Below are positions 38,634 to 46,964 of a stretch of 64,000 nucleotides of DNA, piece after piece. Position numbers and translations under genes: made by a program. Below the pieces are notes generated by a model. That model saw nothing but the letters and a program-made list of their open reading frames with translations. It had not been told where the DNA came from and searched no databases. Source of the stretch: Leptospira meyeri (GTDB lineage Bacteria > Spirochaetota > Leptospiria > Leptospirales > Leptospiraceae); NCBI RefSeq assembly GCF_004368965.1, contig NZ_SORO01000001.1, forward strand, positions 2,264,001 to 2,328,000, in the 5' to 3' direction. The first letter of the stretch is position 1. The number at the start of each line of letters is the position of its first letter.

Positions 38634-38655
38634 TTGGTTTCCGGAATTTTGACAT
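38614..38655 (-). CDS. 13-codon leader ORF (or 5' frameshift) before the dioxygenase
   Basis: ATG at 38655 is preceded by a near-ideal AAAGGAG with 5-base spacing and reads 13 codons (MSKFRKPNELSRN) to a TAA at 38614-38616, overlapping the dioxygenase start in another frame. It could be a translationally coupled leader. Alternatively, a single-base change may separate the original start from the gene. Confidence 0.35.
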   Translation of the reverse strand: MSKFRKPNELSRN

Positions 38656-38672
38656 TCCGACTCCTTTATTTA

Positions 38673-38692
38673 GATAGTTTAATATTAAATCA
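38673..38692. promoter_or_regulatory. Putative MarR operator, copy 2
   Basis: GATAGTTTaATATTAAATcA, with a perfect 12-base palindromic core TTTAATATTAAA. It differs at only two of 20 positions from the element at the marR start (15430-15449). Arms extend the symmetry partly to ~26 bases (TA.AT on the left, AT.TA on the right). Confidence 0.65.
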
Positions 38693-38703
38693 TTTATTGT
38701 CAA
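38676..38703 (-). promoter_or_regulatory. Putative promoter of the dioxygenase-esterase operon
   Basis: On the minus strand, a perfect -35 TTGACA (38703-38698) and a -10 TAAACT (38681-38676, four of six consensus bases) are 16 bases apart. The -10 and spacer coincide with the palindromic element, so occupancy would block RNA polymerase. Confidence 0.55.
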
Positions 38704-38795
38704 TCTATTCTCTAGGTAGAAACCGAAAATTCTTCTTTTCCTGCTTTGGACTTCATCACTAAATTACCCAGGATATAATAAGGAGAAATTGAAGT

Positions 38796-39206
38796 GTGAA
38801 AGCAAATATAGAAAATCAGGAAAAAATTTTGTTCATCTTGAACGAACTAATCACAAACCACAATACAATATCAATCAAAGATGTTTTTTCAAATGAATAC
38901 ATTGTCCATACTTCAAAAAAGGATTATAAAGGTTACAAGATCATCATCAAGTGGGCTAAGGATTTACATAATTTTTTGGATAATTTGAAAATAGTAAAAA
39001 TTCAATTCCTAGTTCAGACAGAAGAATTTATCGTATGGAAAAGAACTTTACGAGGAAAAATTAAACCTTCAAAGAACAAAAACTTAAAAATAGACAAATC
39101 AATTCAGTGGGATGAAATGATTGTTTCAAAATTTAAAAATGGTTTTATCACTGAAGAATGGAATAATTCCGAATTTCTGGGAGCACTGATTTCCAAACCA
39201 AATTAA
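38796..39206 (+). CDS. Small SnoaL-like (NTF2-fold) protein, tentative
   Basis: A 136-residue protein. The pattern of an N-terminal helix, IKDVFSNEYIVHTSKKDYKGYKIIIKWAKDLHNFL and a beta-rich C-terminal half ending in EEWNNSEFLGAL resembles SnoaL-like polyketide cyclase / NTF2-fold proteins. No active-site residues can be named with confidence. The start is GTG with AAGGAG ten bases upstream. The gene is very A+T-rich compared with neighbours such as purB, suggesting horizontal origin. Confidence 0.6.
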   Translation: MKANIENQEKILFILNELITNHNTISIKDVFSNEYIVHTSKKDYKGYKIIIKWAKDLHNFLDNLKIVKIQFLVQTEEFIVWKRTLRGKIKPSKNKNLKIDKSIQWDEMIVSKFKNGFITEEWNNSEFLGALISKPN

Positions 39207-39235
39207 AGCTTAAATTTAAAAACATTAACAAATTC

Positions 39236-39832
39236 ATGTCGATAAAACAATTCAAAGTCAAACTTATCCTATTAACGGAGATATTCTCTTTCTATTTATT
39301 AATTTCTGTTGGTTATATCCTTTATAATGGGCTAACAGAAGAAAAAGACTTAAAATCAACTTTTGCTCTTGTACTTGGTAATAAAGTAGAACTAAATGGA
39401 ATGCCCTCGGATCGCTTGCAAGCCAGATTAGATCGGGCCATTACTCTTTATAAAGAAAATTTAATTCAAAAAATAATAGTCTCTGGAGGGATTGGAAAAG
39501 AAGGGTTTGATGAAGCAAAAGTAATGAAAAAATATTTAATCTCTCAAGGCTTAGATGCAAATCTTATCATTGAAGATAATTTTGGATACACTACGGAAAG
39601 ATCAGCGGAAAATTTAAAAGAAATCTTGAAATCTAATACATCGGAAACGATTCTTATCATTTCGCAGTATTATCATCTTCCTAGATCAAATTATCTTGTA
39701 AAAAGTGCAGGATTCGATAATACCAAAACATCATATGCTAGATACATAGAAATACGTGACCTATATTCTATTTTCAGAGAAACAATAGCTTTTCCTTATG
39801 TAATGATTGTTAACGCCTTTTTTAAGCATTAA
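39236..39832 (+). CDS. YdcF/SanA-like DUF218 membrane protein
   Basis: A 198-residue protein with one N-terminal transmembrane helix (LILLTEIFSFYLLISVGYILY) and a DUF218 domain outside it. Typical segments are FALVLGNKVELNG, RLQARLDRAITLYKE, IIVSGGIGKEGFDEAKVMKKYLISQG and the ERSAENLKEIL block, followed by IISQYYHLPRS. DUF218 proteins (SanA, YdcF, ElyC) are tied to envelope integrity and undecaprenyl-lipid handling. The enzymatic role remains unsettled. It sits 29 bases after the SnoaL-like gene, in the same A+T-rich stretch. Confidence 0.82.
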   Translation: MSIKQFKVKLILLTEIFSFYLLISVGYILYNGLTEEKDLKSTFALVLGNKVELNGMPSDRLQARLDRAITLYKENLIQKIIVSGGIGKEGFDEAKVMKKYLISQGLDANLIIEDNFGYTTERSAENLKEILKSNTSETILIISQYYHLPRSNYLVKSAGFDNTKTSYARYIEIRDLYSIFRETIAFPYVMIVNAFFKH

Positions 39833-39893
39833 TATAATTTTACATAAAATACTATCCCTAGTTTTCAAATATTATTTGTTATAAAAATCACTT

Positions 39894-40253
39894 ATGAATG
39901 AAGAAACAAATTTAAAAATAATTGATAAACAATTAAAAGCTTACAATAACAAAAAAATTGATTTATTTCTAGAATGTTGGGATAAAGACGCAAGAATCTA
40001 TCTTCATCCGAATACTTTGTTAGCCGAGGGAATCGAACAAATCAAAGAAAGGCATTTAATTCGCTTTCAAGAACCAGATCTTTTTGCAAAATTAATTTCT
40101 AGAAATTATTTTTCCGATAAAATTGTAGATCAAGAATTGGTTACTCGAAATTTTCCAGAAGGAAAAGGAAGCATAGATGTATTGGCAATTTATGAAATTA
40201 AAAATGAGAAAATACTCAATGCCTGGTTTTTGATGGGAGAACCAAAGTTCTAA
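39894..40253 (+). CDS. NTF2-like/SnoaL-like small protein
   Basis: A 119-residue protein of the steroid delta-isomerase/SnoaL-like type. IIDKQLKAYNNKKIDLFLECWDKDARIYLHPN and the GIEQIKERHLIRFQEPDLFAKLISRNYF segment are family-like, as is YEIKNEKILNAWFLMGEP. Such folds host small hydrophobic ligands or act as isomerases. No specific substrate can be deduced. It is preceded by a 61-base A+T-rich gap. Confidence 0.75.
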   Translation: MNEETNLKIIDKQLKAYNNKKIDLFLECWDKDARIYLHPNTLLAEGIEQIKERHLIRFQEPDLFAKLISRNYFSDKIVDQELVTRNFPEGKGSIDVLAIYEIKNEKILNAWFLMGEPKF

Positions 40254-40452
40254 AATAGTCCTTTTTTAGCACAGGACCAAATTTTGTCTTTGTGTTGGCT
40301 TACTTAAAAAAAAGAATCTCTTTTTTCTTCTGAGTCCTATAATTAATAGTTGAAAGATTGTTAATATCCAATCTGATAACTCTGTTTTTAAAATATCCCA
40401 TTCAAAAATTAAAAACTAACAGAAGCAGATCAAATGATAAGAGGGAAATAAC

Positions 40453-40968
40453 ATGGCCGCACCAAAGAAGAAGAAAACAAGTGGAACCAAAACAAAATCC
40501 AATTCGAAAAAGTTAGATTATCACGCCAATCCAACGCATAGCATTACACCCTTTCTTATGTTTAATGCAAACATTGAAGAGGTGGCAAAGTTCTATGCAT
40601 CGGTATTTAAAAAATCCAAAATCATCACTGCCAATCCAATGCAAGGGGAGTTCATTTTAAACGGACAAAAATTTACAGCTTATAATGGTGGGCCTGAATT
40701 TAAATTCACTTGGGGCGTTTCTTTTATGATCAGTGTCGAAACTCAGAGAGAAGTTGATTATTATTGGAACGCTCTTTTGGCGAATGGCGGAAAAGAAAGT
40801 ATGTGTGGTTGGCTCCAAGATCAATTTGGCATGTATTGGCAAGTAACCCCCAAAATACTTTTACAACTAATATCTCACAAAGATCCGATCAAAGCAGAAC
40901 GAGCAACACAGGCTATGTTAAAGATGAGAAAAATCGACATTGCGACATTAAAAGAAGCGGTTAGTTGA
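40453..40968 (+). CDS. VOC-superfamily PhnB-like protein
   Basis: A 171-residue protein of the 3-demethylubiquinone-9 3-methyltransferase-like (PhnB, glyoxalase-fold) group. An N-terminal Lys/Ser-rich tail (~20 residues) is followed by ITPFLMFNANIEEVAKFYASVFKKSKI, EFILNGQKFTAYNGGPEFKFTWGVSFMI, VDYYWNALLANGGKESMCGWLQDQFGMYWQVTP. The Cys-Gly-Trp-x-x-Asp-x-(F/Y)-G block is diagnostic. True methyltransferase activity is doubtful for this group; VOC proteins bind metals and small substrates. The start ATG has GAGGGA upstream. About 200 bases without a gene precede it. Confidence 0.88.
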   Translation: MAAPKKKKTSGTKTKSNSKKLDYHANPTHSITPFLMFNANIEEVAKFYASVFKKSKIITANPMQGEFILNGQKFTAYNGGPEFKFTWGVSFMISVETQREVDYYWNALLANGGKESMCGWLQDQFGMYWQVTPKILLQLISHKDPIKAERATQAMLKMRKIDIATLKEAVS

Positions 40969-41004
40969 ATAATCTATATTCTGATCTATTTTTTTGATTC
41001 TAAA

Positions 41005-42054
41005 TCAAAATTCAATCGGTGTATAAAGTGACATTTCAAAACCGCGAATTTCAACAGTAAAATTGTTTTGAGTATAAAATGGACCACCAAAACCTAATCT
41101 CCAAGTGACTGGGCCAAGCGGAATTTCCCAAAAGAAATAGAAACTCTTTGCAAGATTTGTTTTTGAATTAATTCTTCCTTTACCCAAACTTGATAATGCA
41201 TATATTTCAAGTGCGCTCAATTGCCCATTTGCTGCACCAGCATATATCAAATAACTAAGAGGTTCGATAGATCCAGTAGAAAGATCACCTTTTAACAGCG
41301 AGTAAACTCCTAATAATTCTAAATTATTACCTGTCGAAAGATTAGATAAAAGATAAGCGCGATATGGATCACCATCAATATTCCCTGACGTCAAAAGAGA
41401 AAACCTACCTAAGTTTTCAATTTTATCATCTAATGTTCTTCCACTATTGAATGCGACAGCATTTGCAAATAATCCTAATCCATCATTAAAATCAGCTGTT
41501 CCCTGAACATTTACTTTTCCAACCCCCATACCTAGGCCAATTCTAAAACTTTCATTTCCTGCTTTTCCAAGATACAATACTGGAAGTACCATTGAATATG
41601 TTCCAAAAGTTTGGGTTTTTAGATCTACATTTTCTCTTCCACTATTTGAGTCTGTTGCAGGAGTTAGTTGGATTACTTGTCGACTATTTCTAAATTTAGC
41701 ATTTCTATTCAGAATGAATAAACCCCAATATTCACCTAACTGCCATTCTTTTGACTTCAGATCATACAAAAAACTAGTATTTTCATCGACTGAATTTCTT
41801 TCTTCAGCCATTGATGCTTTACCATATGGACTTGTGATAGTTAAAGAAGAACTTAGAAATTGAACTCCAGGATTGATCGAAAAATACCTTGGACCTGTTG
41901 GATCATTATACCAACTGAATATTTTTCTTTTATTTTGTTCTGGTTTTAAAGAAGTTTCTTTTTCAGATACAATAACTGATTCTCCTTGCTCTGTTTGCGA
42001 ATACAGAGGAAAGAAGAACAAAAATAAAGTTATATAAGAAAGGAAAATTTTCAA
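41005..42054 (-). CDS. Putative outer-membrane beta-barrel-like protein
   Basis: A 349-residue exported protein of no recognised family. The N-terminus MKIFLSYITLFLFFFPLYSQ is a signal peptide, and the sequence ends in a Phe, as outer-membrane barrels often do. The body alternates short polar/aromatic strands (YFSINPGVQFLSSSLTIT, FRIGLGMGVGKVNV, FYFFWEIPLGPVTWRLGFGG). An outer-membrane protein is a reasonable inference. The start is TTG (42054), since no ATG or GTG occurs in the frame before a stop. It follows the adenosine deaminase gene. Confidence 0.6.
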   Translation of the reverse strand: MKIFLSYITLFLFFFPLYSQTEQGESVIVSEKETSLKPEQNKRKIFSWYNDPTGPRYFSINPGVQFLSSSLTITSPYGKASMAEERNSVDENTSFLYDLKSKEWQLGEYWGLFILNRNAKFRNSRQVIQLTPATDSNSGRENVDLKTQTFGTYSMVLPVLYLGKAGNESFRIGLGMGVGKVNVQGTADFNDGLGLFANAVAFNSGRTLDDKIENLGRFSLLTSGNIDGDPYRAYLLSNLSTGNNLELLGVYSLLKGDLSTGSIEPLSYLIYAGAANGQLSALEIYALSSLGKGRINSKTNLAKSFYFFWEIPLGPVTWRLGFGGPFYTQNNFTVEIRGFEMSLYTPIEF

Positions 42055-42082
42055 AAATATGTAGGCTTATATGACTGTTTTT

Positions 42083-43435
42083 TCAAACTGCAGCAATTTG
42101 TTTATCTGAAACTAAATTGTATTTCAATTTAATCTGTTCTATTTTCTCTTCCATTGACTTCCAAAGTGTTTCTTTTTCTGGATGGAAAGTACAAAGTACA
42201 CCTTGTCTCACCAAATCAATGATTTCATCGATAGAAAAATCTAAGAAACGATAGAGTTTGAAAAATTCATACGTAAGGTTTACATTAAAGATATCAGGAT
42301 CATCTGTATTGATACACAACATCAAACCTTGGTCGTAATAATAACGAACCGGATGGTTTTGTTCTTTGCGAACGTATTTTCCAGTAAAGACGTTTGAAGT
42401 CACACAAATCTCAATTGGAATTTTGTTTTCTTTCATATAACGAACAAGTTCTGGATCTTGGATCGCAGAAGTTCCGTGTCCAATCCTTTCCGCCTTACAA
42501 AGATTGACTGCATCCCAGATAGCCCAAGGCCCATCATCTTCGCCGGAGTGAGCCACACATCGCAAACCTGATTCGCGAGCTACTTTGAATACCTCAGAAT
42601 AGTCCTTAGCAGGACCCATAAGTTCCGCACCACCAAGTCCAATTCCAATGACTTCTTTATGTTTTAATCCCAATACTCGTTTGAGATTGTTCATAGCATT
42701 TTCTGGACCAAAGGATCGAGATACATCAACTAACAATCGGATGGTGATTCCATCTTTGACTTCGATTTGACGAATGCGACTTACCATCACTTCGACCATT
42801 TCATCAAAATCTAACCCGTTTTGAATGAACTTAGAAGGAGCAAAGAACGCCTCACAATAAACGATATGATTAGAACGTAAGTAATCTGCTAAACTATCGA
42901 TAAAATAACCAAGATCGGATGCTTCTTTTACCGATCCCTGTACAAAGAAGAATACCTGAATAAAACCATTCAAATCTTTGAAATTATATTTATCTTCGAA
43001 TTCTTGGTCTGTAACTTCTATTCCATTTTTCTTATAAAGAAACTTTAAAGTTTCCTTATTCACACAAGCTTCTAAATGTAAATGAACTTCTGTTTTCGGA
43101 ATTTCTCGAATGAAGTTGATGACATCTTGTTCATTCGGATGAGCAACCGACAAATCTCCTGCAAGTAAAGACTTTCGCTCTTTTAAAATAGATGATTCAT
43201 CAGCAGGTTCCAATCCCTCTTTGGAAAGCAACCAAAGGGGAGGATGGAGGATTGGGAGTTCCATTAAAGAAACTCGCTCGTTTAACAAAGTATTGATTTG
43301 TTTATCGAATGTAAGCTGGATAGTGGGCGAGTACGGTCTGTCAGCTGGCAGGCGACTCTTCAAACGATTGAGTTCTGCAATGTCACGGTCAATGACAGCA
43401 ATACGATTTAAAATCTCTGAAAAGGGAACTTCCAT
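42083..43435 (-). CDS. add: Adenosine deaminase family protein (long N-terminus)
   Basis: A 450-residue amidohydrolase converting adenosine to inosine. Zinc ligands are in KTEVHLHLEA, with HSGEDD (normally HAGE), RIGHGTSA, and the C-terminal NTDDP. All core residues are retained. The first ~110 residues precede the domain and are an extra helical region (DIAELNRLKSRL...) absent from standard Add, so length is longer than the usual ~340. A nucleoside deaminase of different preference (adenine or aminofutalosine) cannot be excluded. The next gene (-) lies 28 bases downstream. Confidence 0.82.
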   Translation of the reverse strand: MEVPFSEILNRIAVIDRDIAELNRLKSRLPADRPYSPTIQLTFDKQINTLLNERVSLMELPILHPPLWLLSKEGLEPADESSILKERKSLLAGDLSVAHPNEQDVINFIREIPKTEVHLHLEACVNKETLKFLYKKNGIEVTDQEFEDKYNFKDLNGFIQVFFFVQGSVKEASDLGYFIDSLADYLRSNHIVYCEAFFAPSKFIQNGLDFDEMVEVMVSRIRQIEVKDGITIRLLVDVSRSFGPENAMNNLKRVLGLKHKEVIGIGLGGAELMGPAKDYSEVFKVARESGLRCVAHSGEDDGPWAIWDAVNLCKAERIGHGTSAIQDPELVRYMKENKIPIEICVTSNVFTGKYVRKEQNHPVRYYYDQGLMLCINTDDPDIFNVNLTYEFFKLYRFLDFSIDEIIDLVRQGVLCTFHPEKETLWKSMEEKIEQIKLKYNLVSDKQIAAV

Positions 43436-43585
43436 GTTCCAGGAAAGAATGCAAAGTTTCCTAGGTGTCTACAAGTAGATTTTTAAGCCTTTGGTGAAAA
43501 TCCCTATTTAGGTTTCAAAATTCCCGTCGATAGGAATTTTGGGGGCGGAAAAGACTGGAAATTTTTTCTGAATTATGTCGTATAA

Positions 43586-44785
43586 ATGAATATGCTCACT
43601 TCTCGCAAAACCTTCCTACCGTTTGCTCTGCCTTCGATTTCCGAGGACGCCATTGAAGAAGTCGCCCAGGTGTTACGATCGGGTTGGGTTACCTCTGGGC
43701 CGAAAGTCAAACAATTCGAGATGGAATTTGGTGACTTTGTCGGCAGTAAAGAAACCATCGCCGTCAATTCAGCCACTGCTGGCTTACATTTAGCATTAGA
43801 AGCAATCGGTCTTACTTCAGAAGACGCCGCAATTACAAGTTCTATCACCTTCACGGCTACTGCAGAAGTTATTTGTTATTTCGGAGCAGAACCCATCCTA
43901 ACTGATGTTGATCCCATCAACAATCTAATGACTCCAAATAGTTTACGAGAAACAATAGAATCCAAATGCAAATGGAACGGAAAAGAACTTAAAAGTAAAA
44001 AAACAGGAAAACGCATCAAGGCGATCATGCCTGTTCACTTAGCCGGATATACCTGTGATATGGAAGGACTCCTCTCCATTGCAAAAGAATACAATTTATA
44101 CGTAATTGAAGATGCAGCTCATGCCTTCCCAGCAGTTCACAAGGAGAAGATGATTGGAACTTGGGGAGATTTTACTGTCTTTAGTTTTTATGCCACCAAA
44201 GGAATCACAACAGGAGAAGGGGGAATGGTCACTACTTCTCATAAAGAAGCAGCAGAACGAATTCGAAAGATGCGACTTCATGGAATTAACCGTGATGCGT
44301 TTAACAGACCAGGTTGGTATTATGAAGTGGTTGATGCTGGTTATAAATACAATATGACTGATATCGCTGCCGCTCTCGGTGTGGTGCAATTAAAAGAATC
44401 ACATGGATTTTGGGAACGTCGAACCGAAATTGCAAAACATTATAATGAAGAATTTAGTTTCTTAAAAGGAATCAAACTTCCTAAAGAAGATTCAAACGGA
44501 ATTCATAGTTGGCATCTCTACCGTATTGAAATAGATCCAAAAATTGCAAAAGTAGGTCGTGATACATTAGTTGAAGAGTTAAAGGAAAGAAATATTGGGA
44601 CAAGCCTTCACTTCATTCCCATCTTTGAACATCCTTATTATAAAAAAACTTTTCAATACAATCGTAAAGAATATCCAAATGCTTGTCAGATGTATGATAA
44701 ATCGGTTTCACTGCCACTATTTGCCGGAATGACAAAATCCGATGAAAAAGATGTGATTGATGCAGTAAAAGATATTTTAGGATAA
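43586..44785 (+). CDS. DegT/DnrJ/EryC1-family sugar aminotransferase
   Basis: A 399-residue PLP enzyme of the DegT/StrS family that aminates keto-sugars of UDP/GDP/dTDP sugars for surface polysaccharides. GSKETIAVNSATAGLHLALEA, EDAAHAFPAVHKEKMIG, and the PLP lysine in FSFYATKGITTGEGGM are standard. The start is ATG 43586 or the in-frame ATG at 43592. No other sugar-pathway gene lies beside it, so substrate is open. It converges with the next gene at 44792. Confidence 0.88.
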   Translation: MNMLTSRKTFLPFALPSISEDAIEEVAQVLRSGWVTSGPKVKQFEMEFGDFVGSKETIAVNSATAGLHLALEAIGLTSEDAAITSSITFTATAEVICYFGAEPILTDVDPINNLMTPNSLRETIESKCKWNGKELKSKKTGKRIKAIMPVHLAGYTCDMEGLLSIAKEYNLYVIEDAAHAFPAVHKEKMIGTWGDFTVFSFYATKGITTGEGGMVTTSHKEAAERIRKMRLHGINRDAFNRPGWYYEVVDAGYKYNMTDIAAALGVVQLKESHGFWERRTEIAKHYNEEFSFLKGIKLPKEDSNGIHSWHLYRIEIDPKIAKVGRDTLVEELKERNIGTSLHFIPIFEHPYYKKTFQYNRKEYPNACQMYDKSVSLPLFAGMTKSDEKDVIDAVKDILG

Positions 44786-44791
44786 TCAAAA

Positions 44792-45622
44792 TTAATTGGA
44801 AGTTGGAACGGTTCGGTTCAAATAAAATTCCGGATCGTACAATTTAAGTAATTCAACTAAACCTAAAATAAAATCTGTATCTGTTCCATCAGCTTTTCTA
44901 CGGAGCCAAAATCCCACCAATTCTTTCACTATTTGGGCATCAATTGATTCATCACCCTTTCTATAAACAAATCTAGATGACTCTTCCGGATCTTCATTAT
45001 CTGTAAAGGCAGGATACAAAAATAAAATAAACCGATCCAGATAATATGGATCCAATCTATCCTCTTCCACTAACATCAAATATCGATCGGCTTCTTTTCT
45101 AAAAAACTTAGGATTAGAATCCAATTTCTGATAAACAATAAAAAACTCACGGGCCGTACTTCGAATCGAACTTTCATAAATGGGCAAAGTGAATGTATAT
45201 AAAGTTTTGTTCGTTTTTGCCGGAAGGAGAAATTCTCTTAGTTTTACCGGAAATTCCGGATGATAATGTCCAAAGGCATTGGTCGAGTTTAATTCTAAAT
45301 AGTATTTTGTATGGGGACCAGATTCGAAAATCGGAATTTCCAAATACTCTGAAAGTTTTCGAAAACTTAAAACTGTTTGGATCTTACAAAAGATTTTGTG
45401 ATAGGAAATTTCCATTTCACAATACAATCCTAATTTAGGAAATTGAATCCAAGTAGACTCAACTAAATCTCGAAATTTTATTTCTTTTTCTACTTTTTTG
45501 TCAACAAACAATGAATCAACTTTTTGACTCAGAGGAGAACAAAAGAATAAAAAGAATACTGAAAAATTACTTAATTTTATAAGTAATTTCTGCAGGTAAA
45601 TTTTCCCATTCAGAATTGGCAT
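44792..45622 (-). CDS. Hypothetical exported protein
   Basis: A 276-residue protein of no recognised family. Its N-terminus is hydrophobic (LSNFSVFFLFFCSPLSQ), perhaps a signal peptide or anchor. The rest is helical, with several Tyr/Phe-rich segments (RLDPYYLDRFILFLYPAF). The start lies 56 bases inside the beta-propeller gene, so the two are translationally coupled. It ends the M50 protease - beta-propeller - hypothetical operon and is likely to act with them in the envelope, but function is unknown. Confidence 0.55.
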   Translation of the reverse strand: MPILNGKIYLQKLLIKLSNFSVFFLFFCSPLSQKVDSLFVDKKVEKEIKFRDLVESTWIQFPKLGLYCEMEISYHKIFCKIQTVLSFRKLSEYLEIPIFESGPHTKYYLELNSTNAFGHYHPEFPVKLREFLLPAKTNKTLYTFTLPIYESSIRSTAREFFIVYQKLDSNPKFFRKEADRYLMLVEEDRLDPYYLDRFILFLYPAFTDNEDPEESSRFVYRKGDESIDAQIVKELVGFWLRRKADGTDTDFILGLVELLKLYDPEFYLNRTVPTSN

Positions 45623-46964
45623 CCTTTCGAAAGTATACAGGAGAAATGGATGATTTGGAATTCAAACTTTGAAATAAAATTAAATCAGTTTCTTTTTTTT
45701 CAAAGTACCGTTTGTCCGTATTACTTCCAAGTCCCAAGTCACCAATTGGTATCCAACCATAACTCAAGAGAAAAATGGAAAGAGAATCTTGAATTGATTT
45801 TGCTTTTCCTTTTTCAAAGCGAATCATTCGAAAAGGTTGGACAGGGACTCCCAATTCTTTCATTTTATCTTTAAAATCATTAATACTAATGCTTGTTTGT
45901 CGTGCTTGATAAATTGCATCCAAATAGTCCCGGGGTAAAAGTTTTAACTCTTCTTTTGTTTTTTCATAAAAAGCAGTTACATCCCCTGGATATTCAGCTT
46001 CTTTGTCTAAATATTCATCGGTAACGTAGTATTTGATAAATTGATTCTTTGAAGAAAACTTATATTTAACAATCTGTTCTCCCGGTAAATCTTCAATAGA
46101 GAGTTTTTTCAAATGAACTCGATTTCGTTGGATGAAAGATGGCTGGTAAGCAGCATCCGAGAATTTTACACCACGAATTCTTTGTTGTTCGTTCGAAGGC
46201 GGATGGAGAATAGCAATCTGCGCCTTAGATAAAGAAACAGAATCCAATTTGAATTTTAATGATACTTCTAAGTTGTACTCTTCTTCACCAGAAGCAATAA
46301 ATCTTTCTGTTTCAATGAAGGGAATGTTTTTAATTTCCTTATTTTCACGATCGACTACCCAAAGTTTGGATCCACTGAGTAAAACCCCACGCACAGAGCG
46401 AAGGTTAGTTTTAATTGAACCAGTGATTTTACCGGATTTGGTGTCGTATCGATAAATACTATTGTCAGCAGAATCCGAAATCCATAAAGATTCTCTCCCA
46501 TAACAAATATCGCGTGGTCTTGTTCGATCAGTAAAAAAACCACCTATCAAAAGTGAAGAAGATTGGTCATAAATTTGAACCTTGCCAGAATCCAAATCAA
46601 GAATATAATAATAATTTCCTACGCTTGCAATACCGGCAATGTTTGAAAGTGGAATTTGAATTTTGTCGGTGATACCACCAGAATTGGGATCCAATTTCAA
46701 AATTTGTTTAGGTGCTACGACAAGGAGTTTTCCCTCTCGAGAATCAAAACTAATTCCACGTAAATTCGCCAAACCTAAGTTAAAAATTTCTTGTTCGCCG
46801 ATTTCATTGATTTTGATAATGGCTCGGCGATTGGTATCAATATACCAAAAATTAACACCGTCCCAAGCAAGACCGTATGCTTTGTCTGTTAGTTTGTATT
46901 CTTTGCTCTCTTGCGCAGATATACTCAGTGATAATGCTAAAAATAAAAATAAGATACGAATCAT
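45567..46964 (-). CDS. Secreted beta-propeller (NHL/streptogramin-lyase-like) protein
   Basis: A 465-residue exported protein. A signal peptide (MIRILFLFLALSLSISAQ) precedes ~220 residues of repeated four-strand blades (DKAYGLAWDGVNFWYIDTNRRAIIKI, PRDICYGRESLWISDSADNSIYRYD, SVRGVLLSGSKLWVVDRENKEIKNI), consistent with an NHL/vWA-lyase-like propeller. The C-terminal ~240 residues, including LSIFLLSYGWIPIGDLGLG, show a transglutaminase-like tendency, though no Cys-His-Asp triad is visible. It overlaps the protease gene by four bases and the hypothetical gene by 56. Confidence 0.65.
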   Translation of the reverse strand: MIRILFLFLALSLSISAQESKEYKLTDKAYGLAWDGVNFWYIDTNRRAIIKINEIGEQEIFNLGLANLRGISFDSREGKLLVVAPKQILKLDPNSGGITDKIQIPLSNIAGIASVGNYYYILDLDSGKVQIYDQSSSLLIGGFFTDRTRPRDICYGRESLWISDSADNSIYRYDTKSGKITGSIKTNLRSVRGVLLSGSKLWVVDRENKEIKNIPFIETERFIASGEEEYNLEVSLKFKLDSVSLSKAQIAILHPPSNEQQRIRGVKFSDAAYQPSFIQRNRVHLKKLSIEDLPGEQIVKYKFSSKNQFIKYYVTDEYLDKEAEYPGDVTAFYEKTKEELKLLPRDYLDAIYQARQTSISINDFKDKMKELGVPVQPFRMIRFEKGKAKSIQDSLSIFLLSYGWIPIGDLGLGSNTDKRYFEKKETDLILFQSLNSKSSISPVYFRKDANSEWENLPAEITYKIK

